From Streptosporangium becharense (GTDB lineage: Bacteria > Actinomycetota > Actinomycetes > Streptosporangiales > Streptosporangiaceae): a DNA stretch of 64,000 bases. The notes under the pieces are model-generated. The model worked only from the letters and a program-made list of their open reading frames with translations. It did not search any database and was not told where the DNA came from. Position numbers and translations under genes: made by a program. The stretch is taken from the NCBI RefSeq assembly GCF_014204985.1, contig NZ_JACHMP010000001.1, positions 7,440,001 through 7,504,000 on the forward strand. Direction: 5' to 3'. Below are positions 8,082 to 17,300 of the stretch, piece by piece. How positions within the stretch are numbered: position 1 is the stretch's first letter; every line of letters starts with the position of its first letter.

Positions 8082-11000
8082 CTACGAGGCTCTCAGGCCG
8101 TCGTCGTCGCAGATGTACTCCGGCGGCGTGAACATCTTTCCGGTGCCCCCGATCCCCTGATGGTTCGCCAGCCGTCTCAACGAGTTCATGTGCCAGGAGG
8201 CGGCACCGCTGTCGCCCACGACGCAGGCGAGCAGGGACAGGAACCAGTCGACGGGGCCCACGCAGGCCACCGCGGAGCCCCCGGAGATCCGCCCGGCGTA
8301 GGGCAGCAGCTTCTCGTAGGTCGCCCGGCAGGCCGGCACGTCGCCGACGGCGGCCTGCGCCGCCCCCTGCAGGCAGGTCATGGTCAGCCACGACCAGTCC
8401 GCCGGCGGGTCCGGCCAGCCCTTCTCCGCCAGGGCCCGGGCCTCGTCCTTGCGGCCCTGGGCGTGCAGTTCCAGGATGCGGGCGTCGTGGTCCATCGTGG
8501 GGTGGATACCGGCGATCAGGTCGATCAGCGGCCCGGCGTCGGCCATCGTGTCCCGCTGGTAGCTCATCATGAGGCGCCCGGTCACGACGACCCCGCCCGC
8601 GTACCACATGCCGATCCGCTCGGCCTGCCGTCCGGCCTCCTCGTACAGCGTCTCGGCGTCGTCGAACCGGCCGCTCAGGACGAGCCGGTTGGCCCGCCAC
8701 ATGGTGTGCTGGAAACGCGGCCAGGGCAGCTGCAGCCGCTCCAGCATGACGTCGCAGCGCGCGGCGGCCCGGTCGGCGCCGGCCACGTCGAACACCTCCA
8801 GCCGGTGGTGGGTGAACAGCATCTGGGCGAGCAGCTCGAAACCCGGGGCCCGGGTGCGCACCGCGAGGTCGTGCATCTCGTCGGCGATCTCCAGCAGCTC
8901 GAGGATGTGCAGCGGCTGGGGCAGGGCCAGGCCGCGGGCGTTGAGCACCCGCATCAGCAGACGCGGATCCCCCAGCCGGCGGGCCATCGCGACGGCCTCG
9001 GCGGACAGGGAACGGCAGCTCGGGTCGTCGCTCCCGTTGTACAGCTCCTGGGCCAGGCCGCCCAGGAGCAGTGCCCGCTCGGGGCTGTCGGTCGCGGGGA
9101 GCGCTCCCAGCGCGGCCTCGAACTGCTCCACCAGCCCCAGCTCCACCGTTTCGTACGGATCGCGCAACACCCAGACCGACGGGGAGTCGAGTGCGGTGAG
9201 AGCACGGGCGGTCAGTTCCGGGCATCCCTCGACCCGGTCGACGACGCGCACGGCCTCCGCGCGGACCCGGCGGGCACCGAGCGCGTCCCCGGCCGCCAGC
9301 ATGGCGCGGATCTGCTGCAACAGCAGTTCCACATGCTCGGCCGGGTCGCCGGCGCAGGCACCGTGCGCGGCGACGGCCCGGCCCCACCACGCGGCGGCCT
9401 CCTCGTAGGCCAGCCGCAGGCCCGCCTGCCGGGCCGCCGCGCGGGCCCAGCGCACCGCCTCCCGGTACGCCGCGGGACCGGCCTCCACCGCGTGGTGGGC
9501 GAGAACGGTCACGTCGGTGCCCGGCTGGGAGGACAGGGCGGTCATGACCCGCCGGTGGAGCAGGGCCCTGCGCAGCGGCGGAAGATCGCGGAGCAGGGTC
9601 TCCTTGAGCAGGTCGTGGGCGAACACCATGCATTCCCCACTGACAGTGACCAGCCCGGTCTGGGCGGCCCGGTCCAGGACGCGGTAGACCTCCTCCGGTT
9701 CCGTCCCGGACGTCCGGCACACCTCGGTGACCACACCGGGGTCGAAGTCCCTGCCGATCACCGCGGCGGTCGCGAGCACCTCGACGGCCCGCGACCCCAG
9801 CGCCGCCAGCCGCCGGCGGATCAGATCGGCCGCCGCGTCGGGAACCGTCTCAAGGCTCTGCCCCTGGCTCAGCAGCCGGACGCTCTCCCGTACGAGGAAG
9901 GGATTGCCGCCGGTCCGCTCGGTCAGCCGCGCGGCGGTGGAGTCGTCCACCTCGGCACCCAGTTCCGCCGCGACCGCCCGCACCTCCGCGGCCTCCAAGC
10001 CGGTCAGGCGGATGCGAAGCAGGTCGTAGCCGGTGAGCTGGCGCACCACGTCGTCCACCGTGAGGCCGAAGGCGGCGCCGGGAACCGGGCCGTCGTGCGC
10101 CGCGCCGGAGAAAGCCGTCTCGCGGAACGCGATGACCAGGGTCAGCGGAGCGGGCTCGTTCGTCCCCCCGATCAGCGCGACGAGGTTTCTGAGCAGCTCC
10201 AACGAGGCGAGATCGGCCCAGTGCAGGTCGTCCAGGACGACCACCAGGGGCCGGGTCCGCGCGGTCGCGGTGAGCCACTGCGCGATGCTCAGGTTCCGCT
10301 GGATCAGCGCGGCCTCGGTGGGACAGTCGAACCGCTCGTCGTTCAGCACCCCGCACAGCGCCTGCGGATCCGGCGGCGGAGAGATCTCGGCCAGCGCGCG
10401 CAGCACCTGCAACCACGGCCACAGCGGCGGAACCCCCTCGGCGTCGTGGCAGCGGCCCCACAGCACCAGGTAACCCAGGTCGGCACAGTCGTCCCGGAAC
10501 GCCTCCAGCAACCGGGTCTTGCCGATGCCCGGTTCACCGCTCACCGCGGCGACGGCCACGCCGTTCGCGCCTCCGCGGATCGGCAGTGCCTTCAGCTCCG
10601 CGAGCTCCCGCTCCCGGCCGATCATGACCCGCCGGCGCGGGGACGACGGCCCCGGCGGCGACACCGGGGCGCCGGCGGGAACCGCGGCCTCGAGCGACTC
10701 GGCCTGCGACAGGATGTCGCGCTCCAGCGCACGCAGCTCCGGGCCGGGATCCAGGCCGAGCTGGGAGACGAGCGTGTCACTGGCACGGCGCAGCACGGCC
10801 AGGGCGTCGGCCTGCCGCCCGGTGCGGTACAGGGCCAGGGCCAGCAGGCACCACAGGCTTTCCCGCAGCGGGTGCGCGACCACCTCGCTCCTCAGCTCGG
10901 CCACCACGATCTGCGGGCGGCCGAAGGCGAGCAGGGCCTGAGCACGTCGCTCGACGGCGGTCAGGCGCAGTTCGCACAGGCGGCTGATCTCGACGGTCGC

Positions 11001-11438
11001 CCACGGCTCGTCGGCGAACTCGCCGTAGGGCAGGCCCCGCCACAGCCCCAGCGCCTCCTCCAGACAGGCGAGCACCTCGCCGGGCGGAAGCGACTCCGAG
11101 GCGGTGACCAGGTCGGTGAACCGGTTCGCGTCCACGTTCGGGGCGGTCAGCAGGTATCCCGGAGCCCGGGTGATGAGCGTCCGCGGAGGGGTCCGGGAGG
11201 CGCGGCCGGGCTCGATGACCCGGCGCAGATTCGACACGTACGAGTGGAGCGTGGCCAACGCCCGCGGTGGGGGAGCGCCGCCGTAGAGATCGTCGATCAG
11301 GGTGTCCACCGGGACGACCGCTCCGCGGGCGATCAGTAATCGGGCCAGCACGGCGCGCTGGCGTGGACCGATGAGGTCGACGGCGACTCCGTTGTGGCGG
11401 GCCTCCACCGGCCCCAGAACCAGGAACTCCACTCTCAT
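8082..11438 (-). CDS. Large SARP/AfsR-like regulator with BTAD, AAA ATPase and TPR-like repeats
   Basis: This 1118-residue protein begins with an OmpR-type winged helix (about 1-95; VEFLVLGPVEAR is the usual opening) and a bacterial transcriptional activation domain (about 100-245). An AAA-type ATPase follows, with Walker A SGEPGIGKT near residue 303 and Walker B VVLDDLHWAD near 400. The rest is helical repeat sequence. This is the architecture of large SARP activators that control antibiotic or secondary metabolite genes. No LuxR helix-turn-helix is seen at the C-terminus. ATG 11438 has AGGTGAT just upstream. It stands alone, with divergent neighbours and its own terminator, and no obvious biosynthetic cluster is adjacent. 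It might act on the carotenoid or PPTase-dependent genes, but nothing in the sequence proves a target. Confidence 0.85.
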   Translation of the reverse strand: MRVEFLVLGPVEARHNGVAVDLIGPRQRAVLARLLIARGAVVPVDTLIDDLYGGAPPPRALATLHSYVSNLRRVIEPGRASRTPPRTLITRAPGYLLTAPNVDANRFTDLVTASESLPPGEVLACLEEALGLWRGLPYGEFADEPWATVEISRLCELRLTAVERRAQALLAFGRPQIVVAELRSEVVAHPLRESLWCLLALALYRTGRQADALAVLRRASDTLVSQLGLDPGPELRALERDILSQAESLEAAVPAGAPVSPPGPSSPRRRVMIGRERELAELKALPIRGGANGVAVAAVSGEPGIGKTRLLEAFRDDCADLGYLVLWGRCHDAEGVPPLWPWLQVLRALAEISPPPDPQALCGVLNDERFDCPTEAALIQRNLSIAQWLTATARTRPLVVVLDDLHWADLASLELLRNLVALIGGTNEPAPLTLVIAFRETAFSGAAHDGPVPGAAFGLTVDDVVRQLTGYDLLRIRLTGLEAAEVRAVAAELGAEVDDSTAARLTERTGGNPFLVRESVRLLSQGQSLETVPDAAADLIRRRLAALGSRAVEVLATAAVIGRDFDPGVVTEVCRTSGTEPEEVYRVLDRAAQTGLVTVSGECMVFAHDLLKETLLRDLPPLRRALLHRRVMTALSSQPGTDVTVLAHHAVEAGPAAYREAVRWARAAARQAGLRLAYEEAAAWWGRAVAAHGACAGDPAEHVELLLQQIRAMLAAGDALGARRVRAEAVRVVDRVEGCPELTARALTALDSPSVWVLRDPYETVELGLVEQFEAALGALPATDSPERALLLGGLAQELYNGSDDPSCRSLSAEAVAMARRLGDPRLLMRVLNARGLALPQPLHILELLEIADEMHDLAVRTRAPGFELLAQMLFTHHRLEVFDVAGADRAAARCDVMLERLQLPWPRFQHTMWRANRLVLSGRFDDAETLYEEAGRQAERIGMWYAGGVVVTGRLMMSYQRDTMADAGPLIDLIAGIHPTMDHDARILELHAQGRKDEARALAEKGWPDPPADWSWLTMTCLQGAAQAAVGDVPACRATYEKLLPYAGRISGGSAVACVGPVDWFLSLLACVVGDSGAASWHMNSLRRLANHQGIGGTGKMFTPPEYICDDDGLRAS

Positions 11439-11764
11439 ATCACCTAGGAGTCGGCGCAGCGGACGAGCTCACTGCGGCAGGGATTGCCATGTATGCGAGA
11501 AGCGATACTTGTACGCGGATCTTCTCCGCCGGTCCCGTGCCCGGCCGGTGGAGCCGGCCTGCACGGTTCCCCCGGCGGATCCGCGGGGGACCGGCCGACC
11601 GGCCACGTGGAACCGGGCGCGGAGCACACCGCACCGTCGTCCGGGCCATCCCATCGAGTCCCCCTCAAATATCGTGATCAAGCTAGTGAAACTATGCCAT
11701 TCCTTCAATAATTGACAGCGCCCGGGATGGTTGTCAGGGCCCAAAGGAAGGGCACAGTGGCTCG
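11439..11764. other. Divergent intergenic region with an AT-rich core
   Basis: The region separates the minus-strand SARP-type regulator from a small plus-strand gene. Bases 11668-11720 are markedly AT-rich for this genome. They contain TGACA (11713-11717) and TGTCA (11732-11736) as inverted half-sites. The promoters of both genes probably lie here. No gene is recognised. Confidence 0.45.
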
Positions 11765-12043
11765 ATGGGAAGTGAGGAACTGGACAGGTTCGCCGTCCTG
11801 GTCCGTGACCGGCTGCGGTTGCGCGAGGGCGGGGAGTCGCCCAGCCGCAGGCTCGCCGGGGCGCTCAGCGACCTCGCCGAGGTCGGAGCCCTGGCCCGCC
11901 GGTACGGCGTCGCCCCCGGCTCGCTGTTCTCCGCCGACGGCCGTCACCGCGACCGGCTGCGCCTCAGCTTCGCCCTCCCGCCCGCGCTGCTCGACCAGGC
12001 CGTCACCGGCCTGGCCGGGGCCTGGCGCGACCGGGGCCGCTAG
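11765..12043 (+). pseudogene. Small gene resembling a collapsed MocR-type aminotransferase regulator
   Basis: The frame encodes 92 residues. The second half (ALARRYGVAPGSLFSADG, then LRLSFA and a final helix) resembles the C-terminal end of PLP-dependent aminotransferases fused to GntR domains (MocR family). There V/A-PGxxF, LRLSFA and a closing helix are typical. The first half (VRDRLRLREGG, SPSRRLAGALSDL) faintly recalls the matching winged-helix N-terminus. If so, nearly the whole catalytic domain, including the PLP lysine, has been lost. It may instead be a small expressed protein of unknown role. No strong ribosome-binding site is visible. Confidence 0.45.
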
Positions 12044-12086
12044 ACCCGCTGCGGACCCCGGCCAACCGCGGCCTCCCGCCACGCCG

Positions 12087-12755
12087 TCATCCCGCACCGG
12101 GCGACGGGTCCGCCGCGATGCCGGGAAGGGCGATGGCGGTCACCACCAGCCCTTCCGCCACCAGCCAGCGGCCGGTGAAACCGGTCAGCTCCCGGCCGTC
12201 CACCACGGGGCCGGGGACGAGGAACCGGGCGGTGAACGTGCCGGACGGCGACAGGTCGAGGTGGGCCTCCTCGAAGCCGAGCCAGCGCCCGGTCAACGGG
12301 AACCACGCCTTGTAGACGCTCTCCTTGGCGCTGAACAGCAGCCGGTCCCAGTGGATGCCGGGGCCGAGACGCTCCATCGCGTCCTGTTCCTCCGCCAGCG
12401 CGACCGTGCCGAGGACACCGTCGGGGAGCGCGTCGTGCGGCTCGGCGTCGATGCCCACGCTCAGCGCCTCCCGGGAGACCGCCGCCGCCCGGTACCCCGC
12501 GCAGTGGGTGATCGCCCCCACCACGCCGTCGGGCCACCCCGGCGCGCCGCGCGCACCGGGAACGATCGGCACGGGGGCCAGCCCGATGCGGCGCAGCGCC
12601 TGGCGAGCGCAGTGCCGGGCGGTGGTGAACTCGCGCCGCCGCTTGTCCACCGCGCGGGCGATGACCGCCTCCTCCTCGGGGAACAGCGTCACCCCCGGCG
12701 GGTCGTCGAACGCCTCCGCGCTCACCACCCACGATGGCAGGATCTTCTCGATCAT
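12087..12755 (-). CDS. pptT: 4'-phosphopantetheinyl transferase (Sfp/PptT type)
   Basis: The 222-residue enzyme would transfer 4'-phosphopantetheine from coenzyme A to a serine of acyl or peptidyl carrier proteins, activating polyketide, non-ribosomal peptide and fatty acid synthases. Motifs of the Sfp/EntD group are clear: VGAITHCAGYRAAAV, the magnesium site SVGIDAEP, and FSAKESVYKAWFP. An ATGA overlap couples it to the upstream phosphoesterase gene. That pair mirrors pptT/pptH of mycobacteria. No synthase genes lie in the window, so it is likely a global transferase. Confidence 0.9.
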   Translation of the reverse strand: MIEKILPSWVVSAEAFDDPPGVTLFPEEEAVIARAVDKRRREFTTARHCARQALRRIGLAPVPIVPGARGAPGWPDGVVGAITHCAGYRAAAVSREALSVGIDAEPHDALPDGVLGTVALAEEQDAMERLGPGIHWDRLLFSAKESVYKAWFPLTGRWLGFEEAHLDLSPSGTFTARFLVPGPVVDGRELTGFTGRWLVAEGLVVTAIALPGIAADPSPGAG

Positions 12756-13591
12756 GCGACGGGCACCGGCCCGGGCAGGATCTCACGCAGCCGGCCGGGC
12801 GCGGTGGGGCGTGGACGCCACTCGCGCGGGTAGCCCAGAGAGACCTCCTCGAAGCGGACGCCGTCGTGCCAGGTGGTCCGCGGGATGTGCAGGTGGCCGT
12901 AGACGACCGTGTGCGCGTCGAAGCGCAGATGCCAGTCGGCGGTCCGCTCGGTGCCGCACCAGATCGCGAACTCGGGGTGCCGCAGGATCAGCGTGGGGTC
13001 GCGGACCAGCGGATAGTGGTTGACGAGCACGGTGGGCACCCCGGCCGGCCGCTCCACCAGGCGCCGCTCCGTCTCGGCGACCCTCGCGGCGCACCAGGCG
13101 TCCCGGGAGGGGTAGGGATCGGGGTGGAGCAGCATCTCGTCGGTGCAGACCACCCCCTTCTCGTACGCCAGGGCGAGCGCCTCCTCCTTCGTGGCCATGC
13201 CGGGCACCCGGAAGGTGTAGTCGTACAGCACGAACAGCGGCGCCACGGTCACGGGGCCGCCCGGCCCCTCCCACGTCGGGTACGGGTCCTCCGGGGTCGT
13301 CACCCCGATGTTCCGGCAGGTCTCGACCAGGTGCCGGTACCTTTCCTCGCCGCGCAACTGGACCGGGTCGCTCGGGTGCGTCCACAGCTCGTGGTTCCCG
13401 GGGGCCCACACCACCGCCGCGAACCGCTCGCGGAGGGTGCCGAGCACCCACTCGACGTCGGAGACCTTCTCCGAGACGTCCCCGGCGACCAGCAGCCAGT
13501 CGGAGGCCGAGACAGGACGCATGTCCTCGACGATGCGCCGGTTCTCCTGGTAGCCGACATGCAGGTCGCTGATGGCCAGCAACGACGTCAT
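12752..13591 (-). CDS. pptH: Calcineurin-like metallophosphoesterase, PptH-like phosphopantetheinyl hydrolase
   Basis: This 279-residue protein has all five blocks of the calcineurin-type phosphoesterase fold: SDLHVG, GDVSE, GNHELW, NHYPL and YGHLHI. Together they bind two metals. In Mycobacterium tuberculosis the gene overlapping pptT encodes PptH, which removes phosphopantetheine from carrier proteins. The same order and overlap occur here (stop 12752, next start 12755). I therefore infer the same antagonistic function. The evidence is family plus synteny, and a broader phosphoesterase role is possible. The gene begins the two-gene minus-strand operon. Confidence 0.8.
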   Translation of the reverse strand: MTSLLAISDLHVGYQENRRIVEDMRPVSASDWLLVAGDVSEKVSDVEWVLGTLRERFAAVVWAPGNHELWTHPSDPVQLRGEERYRHLVETCRNIGVTTPEDPYPTWEGPGGPVTVAPLFVLYDYTFRVPGMATKEEALALAYEKGVVCTDEMLLHPDPYPSRDAWCAARVAETERRLVERPAGVPTVLVNHYPLVRDPTLILRHPEFAIWCGTERTADWHLRFDAHTVVYGHLHIPRTTWHDGVRFEEVSLGYPREWRPRPTAPGRLREILPGPVPVA

Positions 13592-14381
13592 GAGCGACCC
13601 GCCCTCGGCCGGCGCGTCGCCCTGGTCCCCGCCGCGCCGCCGCCCGCCGGTGCCGCGAGCGCTCCGCGCGGTCCGTCGTCCTCAGACACCGCCGCCTCCG
13701 TCCCGCCCGGGCTTCCCGGGCACGGTCACGAGTCCGTTGTGATCGAGCGAAAGCACTTTCTCATGACCGTTCCCGGAAGGCATCCGCAGCCCCGGCGAAC
13801 CGCCCCCCGGGGCAGGTCACGGCCCGGAGGGAGGCCGTACGCGCCGCCGACCGCGCCGAAACGGGCCCCGGGCGGGCCCGTCCGCCAAGGGCCGGCCCAG
13901 GAGCTGTGGAGGGGACCGGCGATCACCGTCGTCCGAGGCGATCACTCCGTCCACGGCGAGCCCCGGTGATCGCGGGACGCCGGTGACCCGGACCACCAAG
14001 CCGGGATAAGCCCCTTCAAGGGGATCAGGCGCTTCACAAGGACGACGGGTCATCCTGGCGGGGGATCAAGCCGATCCATTATCAGGTTCTGAACAGCACC
14101 AGAAGGGCCGGTATCACGTCCATGTCGTGTATTCGCGCCGGTGCTTTACGTGAGCGAAAACGTTCCGCCACGCGACGGCGGGTCCGACCCGCCGCCGGGC
14201 CCCGCATCCCTTGAGAAGGCGCGGACACCCGTCCTGAGACCCGGGGAAGGACCCCGCGAGGGTGCGTTCCCGCCCTCCTCGCGCGGACCGGCCGGTCACA
14301 ACGCCCCTCACCCTCACTCCGCGAGCGCCGACTCCTCCGCGTTTCCGCGCCGCGTCCGGTTCCGACTTCGGAGAGTCTTCC
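13592..14381. other. 790-bp upstream region of the giant exoprotein gene
   Basis: No convincing gene is seen on either strand. The stretch holds a CCCCTT-C-AAGGGG palindrome at 14011-14023 and an AT-containing patch at 14070-14160 that could carry the promoter of the secreted protein. The in-frame open stretch from 14262 to 14381 reads as arginine/proline-rich sequence unlike a signal peptide. I treat it as leader, not protein. Confidence 0.5.
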
Positions 14382-17300
14382 TTGACCTGGTCACTCAGCC
14401 GTGCCCTCGCGGGACGGATAGCGTTCACCGCACTCGTCGCGGTGCTCAGCCCCCTCGCCCTGCCCTCGCCCGCGACCGCCGCCCCGACTCCGACACCGTC
14501 CCCGAAGAGCACGAAGGTGTCCACCGCCTCCGGGGCCACGTTCATCGATCTCGGCCCCCTCAACAACAACGGCGGTTTCATCGGGGGAATCAACAACAAG
14601 GGCGAGGTCGTAGGGGCCGTCTCGGAGCACACCAACGGGGGCGGCAAAGCCGTCATGTACCGCGACGGGTCCGTCGTCGACATCCACGCGACCCTCGGCC
14701 CCGACATCCGCTACAGCAGGGCCTGGGACATCAACGACGACGGCGCAGTGGTCGGCACCGACGAAGACAGCCGCTCCTTCCTCTTCAAGGACGGCACGTC
14801 GACCCGCATCGAACCGAAGCAGGCCAGGGCCATCAACAACAAGGGCCAGGTCCTAGGCGGCGGCTGGATCCGCGATCCCGACGGCTCGATCCTGACTCTC
14901 CAGGGGTTCGAGGGCCAGAGCCTGGAGGCCGTCTCGCTGAACAACCTCGGGTCGGTCGTCGGCGGCGCCGAGATGAGCCGCGACAAGAAGGACAAGCAAT
15001 ACCGCGCCTTCCGCACCAGACCCGGCGAACCCATCGACGTCAAGCGGGACCGCCTGGAGTACATGGACTCCACCATAGCCTTCGACATCAACGACCACGG
15101 GGAGGTCGCCGGCTACGGGACGGACGCGGACGGCGGCTACATGCCCCTCATCTGGGACAAGGACGGCCGCCCCCAGGCGATGAACACGCCTCGCGGCGGC
15201 ATGGTGGACGCGATCAACAACGCCGGCACTGGCGTGGGAAGGCTGTATCACCAGGACGGCTGGCTCCACGCCGGCCTGTTCGAGAACGGTACCGGGGTCT
15301 ACCTGAGCACCCTGGTCCCGGAGGTGGGCTGGTTCCTGAAGAGGGCCACCGACATCAACGACCTCGGCCAGATCACCGGTGTCGGCACCCCCCCGGGGGA
15401 GGTCCTCGACCACGCCTTCCTGATCGACCTGGGGGACGCCGACCCCGTCATCTCCTCGATGACCTTCACGACACAGATCTACCCGTCCGAGGAGTGGGTC
15501 GAGGTACCGGAGGCGGAGACGATCGACGGCAACCGGGTCCGCATCTCCGTCTCGATGTTCAATCCTGGTAACCGCCCCGTGTCCACGCGGCTCCGACTGG
15601 TCGAGGAGGTGTCCGGGAAGACCCTGCCCGGCGGGGAGATCGAGGAGATTCTTCCCCCACGGGAGTCCGTCACGGAGGAGGTGATCTGGGACACGGCGGG
15701 CTTCGCCTGGCATCAGGGTGAGGTGCGATCGATACGCAAGGTGACCGCGACGCTCGTCGCCGGCGGCGTCGTCCACAGCAGCCGCACCGAATCCTACGAG
15801 GTCCGGCCCAAACCCGTGGCCCTGGTGCACGGATACAAGAGTGACGCGCAAGCGGCATGGGGCGAGTATCCGAAACTCATGCGGAGGGTGAACTCGCTAC
15901 TGGAGGGGTACGCGGTCGGCGACGGGAGAATCCCCGGCGAACTCAACACCGGCACCGAGTCGAACCCCCTCAAGCGCACCATGACCATCAGGGAGAACGC
16001 CGAGCAGGAAGCGGTCTACATCGAAGCCCTACGCAGGGGGACGGGAGCCTTCCACGTCGACGTCGTCGCCCACTCCATGGGCGGGCTGATCACCCGGCAG
16101 TACATCCAGACCGAGATGCCCGACTCGCCGGACGGCAGGCCGGTGGTGAACCGGATGCTCCAGCTGGGCACCCCCAACCGGGGATCCCCCTGCGCGGACA
16201 TGGTCATAGACCTGGCGTCACTGATGAACATCCCCGTCCCCTTCTGGCCGGCCACGCAGCAGCTGACCGTGCCGTACGTGAGTGAGGTCTTCAACTCGAA
16301 GGTCACCGACCTCAAGGGCGTCACGGCCTCCAACCTCGTCGGCGTCGGCCACGGCGTGCCCTGCTACACCCCCGGCGGGTCCGCTCCCGAGGACGGCGAC
16401 GGGGTCGTCCCGGAGTCCAGCGCTCAGTTCACCTACACCGACATCCCCTACACCCGGACCGCCCACACCGAGATGACCGCATCGCGGGAGGACTTCCACG
16501 GCTACGTCTACCCGAGGCTCGCCTCGACGCTGGTCGACACCGGCAACCCGGGCGGCGTGGAGCCGCTGCGCAAGGACGCCGCCGCACCCGCCGGTGAGAA
16601 GGCCGACGCCGGCCCCGGGACGGCCTCGACGTTCGCCACCCCCTCGGCCACGGTGGAGGCGGGCAAGACGGCGACCGTGCCGCTGGACGTCCCGCAGGGC
16701 ACGGCGTTCGGCGTCACCGGCGCGCTGCCGTCGACCGTCGGCCTGCTGCTGCGCGACCCGGCCGGGCAACCGGCCGCCTCCTACACCGCGGGCAGCGCGA
16801 GCGCCAAGCAGCCCTTCCAGGGGCTGAGCGTTCCCACCCCGACCGCGGGAGCGTGGAAGCTGGAGATCACCAACACCGGCACCGCGCCGGTCACCGCGGC
16901 CCTGGCCGCCTGGATCACCGGCAACCCGGTGACCGTGACGGCGAAGGCCCGCCAGGCGTCGGAGGACGGCACGGCGCAGGTGACGGCCACCGTCGCCGAC
17001 GACGGCGAACCGGTCACCGGCGCGACGGTGCAGGCGATCCTGATCGCCGAGGACGCCACCCGCCACGAGCTGACCCTCAAGGACGACGGGAACAGCGACG
17101 ACGGCGCCGCCGACGACGGCACGTACGGCGCCACGACCGGCCCGCTCGCCGACGGCGTGTACAGCGTCACCGTCAAGGCCGACACCACCAAGGGCACACG
17201 CACCGCACGCGACGCCGTCAGCATCCGGAAGGCCGACACCCGCGAGTTCGAACTGGAACTGTCGGCCCAGCCCGGCGGCTCGGTGACCGCGTCCCCGGCG

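Noticed and set aside
7932-11339. Very long open frame on the plus strand, 1135 codons
   Set aside because: It is antisense to the SARP-type regulator. Its translation is Gln/Arg/Gly-rich without domain motifs, a usual shadow of high-GC codon bias.
14262-14381. GTG 14262 as start of the giant exoprotein
   Set aside because: It would place about 40 arginine/proline-rich residues before the signal peptide. TTG 14382 has a well-spaced GGAGAG and starts directly at the signal peptide.
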